Below are positions 53,484 through 63,824 of a DNA stretch of 64,000 bases, piece after piece (position 1 is the first letter of the stretch; each line of letters begins with the position of its first letter). The translations under genes and the position numbers were made by a program. The notes below the pieces were generated by a model. That model was not told the DNA's origin and did not search any database. It saw nothing but the letters and a program-made list of their open reading frames with translations. Origin of the DNA: Hymenolepis diminuta (taxonomy: Eukaryota > Platyhelminthes > Cestoda > Cyclophyllidea > Hymenolepididae); contig CAADRB010000025.1 in NCBI GenBank assembly GCA_900708905.1, forward strand, positions 1,119,732 to 1,183,731. The letters are read 5' to 3'.

Positions 53484-56139
53484 TCGTCATCCCGTATTTC
53501 TTTTTCCTACGGTATCAGCATCCACTTGCTTCTCAGACCACTCCTTCCCTCTTTGATGTACTTTCTTCTCTGCCCGAATACGTCGACTAATAAACCTACT
53601 ACCTCCAATTGCGTTTTTCTATTGTTTTGTCTCACTAAGAGTGGGTAGAAGATAAAAGACATAGCCTTAGAAATAGCTAATGACAAAAATTATATGCATT
53701 CCAAGGTTAGCGATCCTGACAACCAAACCCTTCAATATCGGTTACCTCAGTATTCACATGTTTGAAGTTGATAATGCCAGTTTTAACAAGAGCAATCTTC
53801 TCAGTAACCCAAGTCATTCTCCTCAAATCCGTCAATAAAATTAATATATTGGATCAGTTATACGTCTTGCAAATTCATCACTTTTCAGAAAACACGCATT
53901 CACTTAAAGAGTGGTGGATATGAAATAATTTGGTTTATGATCCGTAAGAGTTCGGACGGGTACCATTAAATACGCCGATTATAATTATCCTCAATAAGAA
54001 GAAGGTCATTAAGAGTGCTTAATTAGCAAATTAGCCGCAAAAATATAAATTTTAAAATATATTTATCTAGAGGATTTTACATAGATGGATAGGTAGTAAA
54101 AAGGGTTCCATACTGATGATATTTGAAGCAAATAGAAAAAATGTTCAAGTGATGCACTTTAAAGGAATAGAAGACCACTAAATTTCATTTAACTGACCAA
54201 AGACCGTCCTCATCATTCGCCACATTTTTTAGTATACCTCAGGCTACTGCATCTTTTTAAACAAGACAAGGTCAGCATTTAAAAGTAGTATAATTTTAAA
54301 ATTTCATATTCAAATTCGTATATAATTAATGAATTAAAAATTATTTCTGCCTAAGTTAAAATTCAATCCCCAAAAATCGAGGAAACAAAATAAATTCTTC
54401 TTTATAAATTGTGACAGTCTATTTGTTTCTCTGTGTGAAACAAGCAGTTGCGGAAATCATTGTAAATTGTGCATCAGCTCGAATTAAATCGGGTGCCATA
54501 TCCATTCCATGGCGCTTATTAACCAAAAGCACAAAGGCTGGAGAAGCCTGGGGAATGAATGTCGTGTTGCACTGGTGTGAACTGCAAACTATCCATACCA
54601 TTCTGTTCTCCATATATATATTTAATCTATATTGTTTCCCTTCTTTTAATCCCTTTCCACTGGTAATGACTAGTTTGCATGTGAACTTACCCCCTCGTTT
54701 CCGGGTGAACCAATTTTTATGTGCGTTTTAATTTTTGCATGGTTTGACCTAAAAACGTCCATTCCCATCCAGGTAAGACCTGTCTCTGACACTTGGTAGT
54801 CAGCTACTTATTATGGCGGCTCTGGATATAACACATGTAACTATTACAAGATAACAGTATGCTCTTCCATGTGGGAGGAATATTTGCAAGATATGAGCAT
54901 GAATTTGATGATTGAATTTAGAGTGAATCGGGGATATAGTCAACTTGGCAAAGAGATTGACATATGTCCTCTAGAATCTGACGAATATCAAGACGACGAG
55001 TAACGTCAACGGTTATTTTATATCGAACTAGTTGGCACTTAAGGGGCTGGGTCCGGTTAGAAATTCATGATGAAATTATAACCATAAAGTTAAAATTAAA
55101 TTTACTCAACAATGCAATCATCTGGTAGAGGAATAAATACTTTTTTTCAAAATAAATTTGCAAATTAAGAATTAAATGAGTGTGATTATTTTTATGAGTC
55201 ATGTTCGTTTAAAATTAAAAAAGCCAAATGCGTTTCTTATTACAATACATCACTTAGATATTTGTATTCATTCTCACTTAAGTGCGAACATTGCTGTAAT
55301 ATCTTTTAATAATAATTAAATTACCTTAAATCAAGAAAATTTTCAAATACTTCTAAACATTTAGCCGCTAGATTTAACAGTAAAACGGAATCTCTGCGTC
55401 CTCTCTGATTCATTTACAGGCTTTTACGATCCTGATAACTTTTCATTGTTAAATGAATTCAAATGAGCGGAGTTATAGAATGCTATTGCACCATACAGTG
55501 AAATTCCACATAAGATAATACCAAGGTGCGATTTTGCCGTTCAAAATACACACGAGAATGGACTGATTAATTAGTAAAATTTTTTAAGATGATCAACAAA
55601 ATTTCTCGAATTCAGTCGGAAACTGAGGTGGAAAAAGGATAAAATCTCATAACGAAAGCATCAACAATGAATTCTCAAATAAGGAAATAGTACTGCTCAG
55701 TATGAACCCAAAATTAGATCATATTAATACCACATAACACTCTGACCGAATTTTCAATTTCTTCGTAAGGCCCAGATAATGCCCGATATTTAAATACTCT
55801 ACGATTTGATAAAATCACATGCCTTCTCATGATAAAATATTGTTAAGATGCTTCCATGTAATGATTCGGAGCAATATAAAGATCACTCCTTCTGACAAAA
55901 TAGTTTAAAGGTCTCCACCTTTCGCTTAGTATAACTTGGCTGTAACCTTTAGTTTCCATAATCGAAGCTTATGTGACGGATTAAATTTTCAGCATTGTAT
56001 AGAGAAGATTAAACTCCGTAATATCCCCCATCATCTCCCTTTTTCCGCTGTCTTTCATAGGTCAGTTTCAGTTAAGTTAACCGATATTTTACATAAATTA
56101 CAAATTGAAATAAAATTAACAAAATCGGCAAAACAGGTT
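53484..56139. other. Noncoding, no gene recognised
   Basis: A 106-codon plus-strand frame (54411-54731) and an overlapping 64-codon minus-strand frame cover a less AT-rich island at 54440-54610. Neither has a motif or convincing splice sites. Confidence 0.4.
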
Positions 56140-56145
56140 TAAATA

Positions 56146-56151
56146 TTTATT
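56146..56151 (-). terminator. Poly(A) signal AATAAA of the minus-strand gene
   Basis: AATAAA on the minus strand, 25 nt past the stop codon of the 56-kb gene. The distance is right for a compact gene. Confidence 0.5.
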
Positions 56152-56176
56152 TCAAGTTAAGATTTTTACCCGAAAG

Positions 56177-56655
56177 CTATAAAAAACTTAATATTCGATC
56201 CACATAGTCCGCTGGTAGCATTGAGTTTAGTTGATGAAAAAATAGTGGATCAATTCGGATTACATCTTCCGGCATTTCCAAATTAAGGTGCTTAGTAATC
56301 ACAAAGACGCTAGCTAGAAAAGCCTGCAGCATTGTTTTGGCTTGTACCGGATACTGAAAGTTATGATCGGAAACCCGTTTATCTCCTATCATAACTGTCC
56401 AGCTGGCATTCGCGTGTGGATAGGCTGGCTGAAAGGCAATAGGCATGGATTATACCACTGAAACAATAATACGGTTAAGAAAAAGAGCGGCCAACTTACA
56501 GGGGCGAACAGTGTGACATGCCCTCTTGGTATAGGCACAATGTCAAGGTAAAGATAACTGTCATTTCTACTATGAATACGAAACCAATGACCGCCTAGAG
56601 AGAAATTCACACAATTTGATATTATATCAAATTCCTGTTTCTGTCTCTCAACCAT
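56177..56655 (-). CDS. Probable two-exon gene of unknown function
   Basis: The proposed exons are 56500-56655 (52 codons) and 56177-56428 (83 codons plus stop). They are joined across a 71-nt phase-0 intron with a strong donor (CCT|GTAAGT) and acceptor (TTGCCTTTCAG|CC). The product is 135 residues, neutral to acidic, without signal peptide, membrane helix or any motif I recognise; I see a GHWFRIHSRNDSY region in exon 1 and a helical-looking second half ending ADYVDRILSFL. In favour: both exons stay in frame through canonical splice sites, a TATATAAA lies 38 bp upstream of the ATG, and AATAAA lies just past the stop. An alternative acceptor inside exon 1 (TTTCTCTCTAG, near 56596) would make it the 3' end of a longer gene. 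Two adjacent frames of this size alone could occur by chance. Confidence 0.5.
56429..56499 (-). other. 71-nt intron of the 56-kb gene
   Basis: GTAAGT at the 5' end; a pyrimidine-rich CTATTGCCTTTCAG at the 3' end. A second in-frame AG lies at TTGTTTCAG within it (giving a 42-nt intron), but using it leads to an early stop in the next frame. The length fits the small-intron class common in flatworms. Confidence 0.5.
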
Positions 56656-56692
56656 ACCGAATTTTTATTAAGCCATTTACAATTCATACCTG

Positions 56693-56700
56693 TTTATATA
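56693..56700 (-). promoter_or_regulatory. TATA box candidate of the 56-kb gene
   Basis: TATATAAA on the minus strand, 38 bp before the proposed ATG. That would give a very short 5' UTR of about 10 nt, so either the leader is unusually short or the match is accidental. Confidence 0.35.
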
Positions 56701-56784
56701 GGTTTTTCAAGTTGACTTAATTCAAATATCAAATTTTAAACTTTTTGAAAACAATCTTCCGTTAATTGGTTAAGATTTTATTTT

Positions 56785-57100
56785 TAAAATTGCATGTTCC
56801 AAAAACCTCTCTTTTGATTAATAATTGAGTGTAAATCAGTCAACTCATTAGAATTTGAGATAGTGTGAGGGAGGTGAAAGAGGGGAGATGAGAGGAGAGG
56901 AGGTTGAAATAGGGAGAGAGCTAATCTTACCTGTATGTATACAAACGATGATCGTGAGTACAAGGGAGTGTGTTTGTGTGTGTGGGAAAACGAACATATT
57001 TTACTTGAGTCAACTGAGCTGATGGTCTCATCTACAGGCCCCAAGCGTGCTCTTAACCTTGCTGGGCCAAAATGAAGCATAAGCCTGCATGCAGAGTAGA
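56785..57100 (-). mobile_element. LTR-like repeat copy l, minus strand (probable 3' LTR)
   Basis: The minus-strand block CAGTTGACTCAAGTAAAATA, then TGTTCGTTTTCCCACACACA and a CTCCTCTCCTCTCATCTCCC tract, aligns in order with copies b and i. It lies about 0.6 kb downstream, on the same strand, of the decayed integrase, which is where the 3' LTR of that element should be. This ties the LTR family to a Ty3/gypsy-type interior. Confidence 0.5.
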
Positions 57101-57689
57101 CCAATGAGGAAGCCAAATTGGGAGCTCAGTGTGTCAATTGACTTGATCAGGTTCTATGGCCGTCGGTGACTATTGTTTTGGTGTGGCTAGACAGATATGT
57201 GGCAAATAGCCGCCTGATCTCATCATCTTTCATAATTCTTATAGATTTTATACACCTTTCATAGTTAAACACTACCTACATATCCTAGGGGGGGAAAAAA
57301 GAAGAATCGACAGTTGGGACAGTTGGACGTTTGAGTCATATGGACATGGAGATATCGCCATAGTTACGTGGACAAAAAGAGTATTTTTTAAGAGAATGAG
57401 ATTGTAAGATGATTTTGGGAAAAGCATATGAAGTAATCTTTCAGGTTAGAGCATTAAAAATGGGATTCTAGCTTACAATTGCAAAATATTTACAAACATA
57501 ATAGCAGAGAGGAAAAAATATGTTTGGACTTTGTATAAAAATATTCGGTTGACTCAAAAAAATTGTGCCACGTGTTCCTTTTGAAGAGCGTATCCGTTGA
57601 TCTAGAGTGCTCCCTCGGGCCCTATCTAATTCACTTGCTGGAAGCTTGAAAGTGTCCAGCAAGAGTTAAAGTGGCGTTGATATGCTTGG

Positions 57690-59165
57690 AAATATGTGGT
57701 CTCAATTGGTTTCAATGTCTGATTCAAATGTACTTAGCAAATGACTTTCTCCAGCGTTTGATCTCGGTTCTAATTGTCCAGGATTGATCGATAAGGAAAT
57801 CATGAACAAACACGGAATTAACAATAGTGAACACACCTCTTTTATGAGTTTTCGCTGGTTCATTTGTCTTATTCTTTGATATCATAGAATAATTGACAGT
57901 TTGAACATTGGTATTTATGCCGGTGGTTTACCATCCAGCATCGGACGAGCAGTCAACCTTTGCGTTGGTTGGAATTTCCGATTAATTGTCTTTGTCGGTT
58001 CCTTCCATTTTGCTTTTAGCAGGGCTTTTTGGACGTGTCGAAAAACCGCTCTGCCTGGCCGTTTTAAGGTGCATGATACGGGGGCGTAAGAATGTGATCA
58101 ATAGTTCTTTGCCTGTAATATTCTTTGAAATCCGACGAAGAACTTTTTCATTGCCTGATACCGGAGCTTCCGAAAAACATGGATCATGGAGATATGTTCA
58201 AGGGCGTTGATAGTCGCTGTAGTATTCTTTGCCGGCATTGATATTACTTTGAGCCGCTTCTCCATGTATTTCTTGAGATCAAAGTGATGGTAGAGGCAGT
58301 ATCTGATTGCAACTTAACTTAATCACCAAATTTACATTATGTCACCTGTTAGAACTTCTGTCTTAATAGATTGAACTGATGACATTAAGAGAATTGAAAG
58401 ATTCAGTAGGCCTTCCAGCAATCTTCTTTTTCTTTAAATGACCCTTCGCATCTTCCCTGCATTTAGCTTCTTTACATTTTTTTTTCTGTCTGAACAATCT
58501 CTGTATTAGTACATTTCATCGGATATCCGGCACAGTGGTGGGAGTTTCTTGTTTAAAATATTCTCCTGCCTGTTCACCTTCATAGACGGTTGAGTAGTTC
58601 TTCTGACAACCATTCTCACTGACGTTCCACTGGATCAATGCTATATCATCCAGGACGGTGCCTATTCTTCAACACCTATTACTTAAACCCCGTAAGGCGA
58701 TATCATGATTTTGTTCAAGCATATTAAAAATTCTTACTCAGATATTTGCATAGCAGAAATGCAGCAGACCACAAAGGAATAAAAGGCACCTAAATTGCTA
58801 AGTGAAATAGACTTTGAAGTCCGATTATTCAAAATTTTCATTTATCCGACTGACATAATCAAACCAATCTTCGTCAGGCCACGTATTCAATATCTGACAT
58901 TTGAAGCACTTACAAAATTTTTATGAATTTTCACTGAACAGTTCGCAGAGAGTGGATAATGCTCCCTCGAATTTGAGATCATCCAGTTCCATTGGACGAA
59001 TTTAGCTTTTAGTTTCCTATGTTTCGCGGTCTCCAATCGCCGAAAGGTTAAGATGCTTTATAGACTGTTCTAGTAGTCTCAAGAGACTTTTCTGTTGTTT
59101 TCGCTGCTTAATTTCTTTATGTTCTAATTGTTTCAAGAAATTCTCTTGCTGTTTTCCCTGATTTG
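57690..59165 (-). pseudogene. Decayed gag-integrase relic of a Ty3/gypsy-type retrotransposon
   Basis: Minus strand, many stops and frameshifts. Gag-like part: a Q/K/E/L-rich coiled segment (about 59165-59050), LDDLKFEG (58990), WPDEDWFDYV (58880), QFRCLLFLCGL (about 58797-58760) and a decayed CCHC knuckle region with C...C spacing (58540-58430). Integrase part: ISMPAKNTTATINALEH (about 58240-58190), TIDHI (58100), PYHAP then NGQAERF (58081-58044, carrying the catalytic Glu position) and KALLKAK (58035-58015). VFVHDF...SWT (57813-57775) lies downstream of the core. The usual protease, reverse transcriptase and RNase H, about 2 kb, are absent between 58.43 and 58.25 kb, so this is an internally deleted fossil. 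It encodes nothing functional. The family call rests on motif order, read by eye. Confidence 0.7.
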
Positions 59166-61289
59166 TTCAATTCTATCAGTTTTCGAGAACATCTCCGCAT
59201 CAGTTTATAAAATAATTACTTCTTTTTTTCGAAATCGTTTCACCAAATGATATAATTCTAGCTCATTACCCCAAAATATTCACAAAAGTATCAGTAAGGA
59301 GGAAGAAAGAAGATATTATTCAATTGCTTCGGAAAAATTTTGCCATGTACAAGGTTATTCATTAGTTTGGATAGACAATTTTATAAATAAACGATATTTT
59401 CAATATCTAAGGAAGGAAAACCTGAAGTAAAATGATAATATCGTCAAGGAAATACTTTACATGGTTTCATTTTCTCCTTGACAATAAAATTTAAAATTCC
59501 AACATTGAAATATAATCAGCTTTTAAACTTATGAGAAACGATAAAAGTTAATATCGGCAGAAATCAAATAGAACGGAACTCTTGTTTCATTGACTTCATT
59601 TCCGATCCTCTCCCATTTGTTCCACTTCTTGTTGGACTATTTTGCCCTACGCCATGTTCAGAGGCTACCAGTGCCATGATTATGTAGTTCATCGAATGAA
59701 CCCCTCTTTGATATAATCATTTAAGACATCATCATACAGATTCTGATTTGGGCATGTCCTCTTTTCGGCAGGGAGATGAGGTTGAACTGAAATGTGAAGT
59801 TGGAGACTAAGAAAATGCAGGTGAATGCATACTTCCGCCCTTAAAAGTCAGCAGTCCTAATTCACTGAGCTTTAAAACCAAGCTTAAAGCTAAATGTTCT
59901 CAAAAATCTCCAGTTTTAAGAACAAAGAGCTGCGCCGAAATTTTTATTATCTATACGTGTTACCTTATCTACAATTTACCTTTCTCCTCCTCTCAGTAAT
60001 TTTTAATTAAACTATAGGCCCCCTATCAAATTCGTATCTCTGATCCAAACTTGTTCAAATCGGTCGAGTAAAAATGGATATATTTTGAATCCTCCACAAT
60101 TCACGATCTTTCCCAACTGCGCCATTTACTTTATTTGTCAATTTATAGACAAATAAAGAGTGTCTTCTAAATATACCATTGCACTATCAAAAACGTTTAA
60201 TCAGTATCAATTTTTCGTCTTTAAAGTTTGAACATGTTGGAGTGAGTATTGTGCGTCAGCTTTACTGAAGAACTCAGCGATAATATTTTTCGCTGCCACA
60301 TGTGTGGTTTTATAAAAATATTCCAACTTCCAGGCTGATGTTTGAATGAAAGGAAACCTAGGAGTTTGACTGACTCTATAAGCGTCTAATATTTTAATTA
60401 ATAAATTTAAGTAGCTTCTCAAACACCTTTAATCTATCACAGCGATATAAGAATTTAACTTATTCCGTCAGCATTACATCAGACAAAACTAATATCAGTT
60501 TGTTTTGCTTCTAGGGCATATTTTTAATAGATTTCCCCTTTTAAATCCTACCTGCCAGATATTAGCTCTCTGTAGTCTCATTGTAATCTGAAAATTGGAA
60601 GACGTCTGGAAGGTAATAACTTAGCTGGATTTACAATACGACAGACATTTTAATTATTACAACGTATGGCAAATCAAGAAATACGATTTTAATTTATATA
60701 AGAGTAGATTCAGTTCAATGAATTTCTAGTAAGTTTAAATTAAAGAACTGGAGCTTTGTTGCGTCTAGACATCGAAATCCCCCGGCTTGTCTGCTGATTT
60801 TACTTTATCGTTTCATAGTAGAGTAAAATATTTTTCCCCTTTTTAAACACATATCTGCATCGCATCGACTGTGAGCTGCCTACACTATTTCTTTGTGTAA
60901 GAAACTTTAGAATTACCTAATATCAGTAATCTATATTTCGAACAATATTTGACAATTTTGTCGCTTTCCTTTGAAGACTGGCCCAGAGAATAGACCTATG
61001 ATTTTTTATTTTGCGACAGGGCTTCAGAGAGGAACCTTTTTCTTCTAGCACTTTAAAATTCATTTGTCCACTCTTGCAGATGTCTAGAATCTTTTCTGGA
61101 ACGGTGTTCTTAACAATCTTTACTTTGTTACCATGAACTTGACGTTAGACAAATTATGTAGAAGAAGAGCTTTGGCTTATCAAGTATTAGTTTCTCCCGA
61201 GTAACCTGCCGAGTAACCAGTAACTGGTAACCTGCATAACTCAGGATTCTGGTTTTTATATGTTCATAGATTAAATAGACTTAATCTAA
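59166..61289. other. Noncoding, no gene recognised
   Basis: May include the 5' LTR remains of the element at 57.7-59.2 kb, but no LTR block can be recognised. The 71-codon frame at 60207-60422 is compatible with chance. Confidence 0.35.
61202..61236. repeat. Short palindromic GTAACC cluster
   Basis: GTAACC words and the perfect palindrome ACCAGTTACTGGT-type core (ACCAGTAACTGGT read both ways with one centre base) recur within 35 bp. It could form a small hairpin; no function is assigned. Confidence 0.5.
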
Positions 61290-61490
61290 TATTAATTCAA
61301 ATGCTATGTTGAAGAGCAGGAGATTCTCCATGCACTCTTATTTGACGCCCCCACCCTTCCCAATATACAGTCTATGACGCGGTCTTTCGGAATATTGAGC
61401 AAATCGTATAATGCGGTTAACGATAATTCAGTATAGTTTTAGTGAACGTAACCAACGTACAAATAAAGAAAAGAAAACGATGTTCGGGAA
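61290..61490 (-). pseudogene. Non-LTR reverse transcriptase relic
   Basis: On the minus strand one frame reads ELSLTALYDLLNIPKDRVID (about 61432-61374), and a shifted frame reads GVK-stop-ECMENLLLFNIAFELI (61350-61290). This corresponds in order to the reverse-transcriptase palm region of LINE-type elements, where an ...IP..I.. helix precedes a GVRQGC..SP.LFN motif. Only about 200 bp survive, with stops and a frameshift. The motif match is partial, so chance is not excluded. Confidence 0.4.
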
Positions 61491-62129
61491 ATGATTATCA
61501 ATGGCCACCTGAACTGCTATTCGCACAACAGGGATAACCTATTCAGTGGCCATTTCAGCCTAAACTCATATTTGGTATTTAATAAGCGCTTTCTTTTGTG
61601 GAAGTTCAGCTCTACAAACACAACTGATTCAAAACATTTTCCACCGAGTCACAAGGGATAATACTTTGCTTATCTCCAGGGTCACTTCATGTGCCCTTAA
61701 TTATATCAACACTGATTACGCCATCATTTGTCTGTTGACCGTCCAATGTAAGTCTCCTCTCTTCATCCACGTGCTAAAGAACTTAATACTACGGTATTCC
61801 TTCTTGTGAAGTGACTACCTCTAGTCCTTGTTCTAATGTTTTATAGAAAATGCCGAGCAGTGATACAGTCAAATGTCTTATTTTGAGGAAAGTTTATTAT
61901 CAGGGAACCAAGTTTAAGTTTAGCTACTTGCCAATAGCATCTATCTTCGAGAAAGACCAATAATAGATCAACACTCTTAGGGTTTGTAGTTGATTGCATG
62001 AAAACCTTTTTTAAATTCTTTTTTTAAAAATCAAATGATTTAGCTTTTGAAAAATATCTGTTTCTGACAGATTTTTCATTCCTGTTGCACTTTGACGTTC
62101 TCCTAATTGTTCTTGTATTGAAAAGAGGC
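61491..62129. other. Noncoding, no gene recognised
   Basis: Possibly older upstream parts of the RT relic on the minus strand; no readable motif. Confidence 0.35.
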
Positions 62130-62345
62130 AACAAAATTTGTGGAGAAATCAAAGAAAAAAGGGAGGACAGGAAAACCGAGTAAAAGGGAGAAGAATAAGA
62201 AAACAGAGAGATAGACAAACGAAATCCTGGAGAGAGAAAGAAATTAATAGATCGAAAAAATACAAGACGAACAACGCAAAGAACGAGGCAGAGAACGCGA
62301 GAACCGAGCGTTTGCGCCGCCATTCTGAGGATCGTGCATGAGGTT
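62130..62345. repeat. Strand-asymmetric purine-rich tract
   Basis: About 200 bp of the plus strand is dominated by A and G, with few pyrimidines, moving from AAAGAAAAAAGGGAGGACAG to a more GC-rich end at 62280-62340. It keeps both strands open for 65-120 codons, but the predicted peptides are simple K/R/E- or L/F/S-rich sequences. It may be the eroded pyrimidine tract of a minus-strand LTR, or an independent low-complexity tract. Confidence 0.5.
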
Positions 62346-63574
62346 ACGCAGACAAAAATCTGAGTCGCTGCAAGAGCAATAAGCAAAAATATCGATATTC
62401 AGTAACTGCGATTTCACTATGTCAAGGATAAAATTCGGTGATTGCATTCAGTTAAAACGGTTTGAAGTAGCACGTTGTCCGAGAATTAACTTGGGGAACA
62501 TTTTCAAGACGGTGATTTCGCCTTTTATTGCAAGTAGTCTCACAAAAAAATGCGACAGTAGACAATATCAAGATCAGGCTCTTAAATTTTAGGGGTTACC
62601 TGTTGTTGATCGTTGGAATAATCTTGAGCTATCTGTCCACTAGGTATATCAAAACTGCGGTTGACTCAGACCCAATAGGAGGGACAAGACATTAGGGTAC
62701 TGATTCTAAGACACTTTATTATTTTTCAAAAAAATTTTTTAAATGAATACAATTCGTTTTCATGTCAGATATGTTTAGAAATCAAAACACCACCAGAGTG
62801 ATAACAGTTTATGGATCAAATAAGTGTAAGACTGTTAGGACATATCAGTGTGGATGACTTAGAGATAACCTGCAAGAATCGTTCTTTCCGAGACAAACAC
62901 TGAACACTGTAACTTCGTTTTGTCGGCTTCTAATCAATTTGATCACAGGAACTTCTTTACTTTACATCTTTCTTAACAGCCACTGAATGTGTTATAGCAT
63001 GCAAGACGTATTTTTCTTTTTAATTTATCAGAGTTCCTACGTGCTGGACATATCTATCTACAGAAAAAAACCTTGTACGTAGGATGTGGAAATGTCGGTG
63101 GGATTCGCCAAATATTCCATTTTTTATTCTCTTTCCTATATCTAAACAGCAGGGAAAAATGATAGATGAAAACGATAACTGCTTAGAGATTCTCTCTCGG
63201 TTTATAGTAAAATGATAAAGCCGATGCGCGGAAAATACGTTTCACCAAATGCGCTGGAAATCAACTAACAAAGTATCCTGAAAACAGACAAATCTAGGTA
63301 AAACGATGAATGAAAAATGCAGATATAAACCAAATTTATGCTCCAATCAAATTACCGGCGTGTCTGTGTTAGAATAAAATCAAAATTTTTCCGCATTTTG
63401 AATATTTCGGGAACCTTTCCACATTGTGTTATAGATTACAGATGATAATACCCCTCAAGCACCTAAGTTAGTTTCATATCTCTCAATATGTGAGCTCATC
63501 ATGTGAATTAAGAAGGCAACATGAACGTTCTTTATATTTAGGCTTTATTAGACGTTGCTTTAGCGACACACTAA
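62346..63574. other. Noncoding upstream of the EF-hand gene
   Basis: No gene or named repeat. Presumed intergenic and 5' flank of the gene beginning at 63684. Confidence 0.4.
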
Positions 63575-63579
63575 CCAAT
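63575..63579 (+). promoter_or_regulatory. CCAAT box candidate of the EF-hand gene
   Basis: CCAAT in the context ACTAACCAATCAGAA, an excellent NF-Y-type site, 105 bp before the start codon. There is no clear TATA between it and the ATG. Confidence 0.4.
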
Positions 63580-63683
63580 CAGAATATCACAGTTTCTGGC
63601 TTCAACCTGCACGCACAATAAGAGACCTAGTGCGTTTAGCATTCCTAAATTTCATCAAAAAAGAATAGAAATTCACATTCACA

Positions 63684-63824
63684 ATGGCGAGTTACTCCAA
63701 AGAGCAGAGATATGCACTTATACAAAAATTTCATGATATGGACGCTAATGGAGATAATTCTCTATCAAGAGATGAAATTAGACTCTGTTGCAAGCAATCC
63801 AATCTTCCATCTGAGAAGATCGAG
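63684..63824 (+). CDS. EF-hand calcium-binding protein, exon 1 (partial gene)
   Basis: 47 codons open at ATG in a good context (ACAATGG) and end at a consensus donor (GAG|GTAAGT, phase 0). The gene continues beyond the window. The exon encodes one EF-hand: helix E at about 5-19 (KEQRYALIQKFHDM), loop D20-A-N22-G-D24-N-S-L27-S-R-D-E31 and helix F at about 32-38 (IRLCCKQ). Loop positions 1, 3, 5, 8 and 12 are D, N, D, L and E, as needed to bind calcium. Position 6 is Asn and not the usual Gly. The remaining residues look like the linker to a second EF-hand. Small EF-hand proteins of this pattern are abundant in flatworms, where they act as cytosolic or tegumental calcium sensors or buffers; which one this is cannot be told from one exon. 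Confidence 0.85.

Noticed and set aside
56177..56655. Possible similarity of the 56-kb product to the C-terminus of Mediator subunit 17
   Set aside because: Only a loose W....G and K..L..L spacing is shared, and the C-terminal extension does not fit; too weak to call.
62024..62386. 120-codon minus-strand frame
   Set aside because: It follows from the purine/pyrimidine asymmetry of the tract; the peptide is simple L/F/S-rich sequence with no motif, and the opposite strand is open too.
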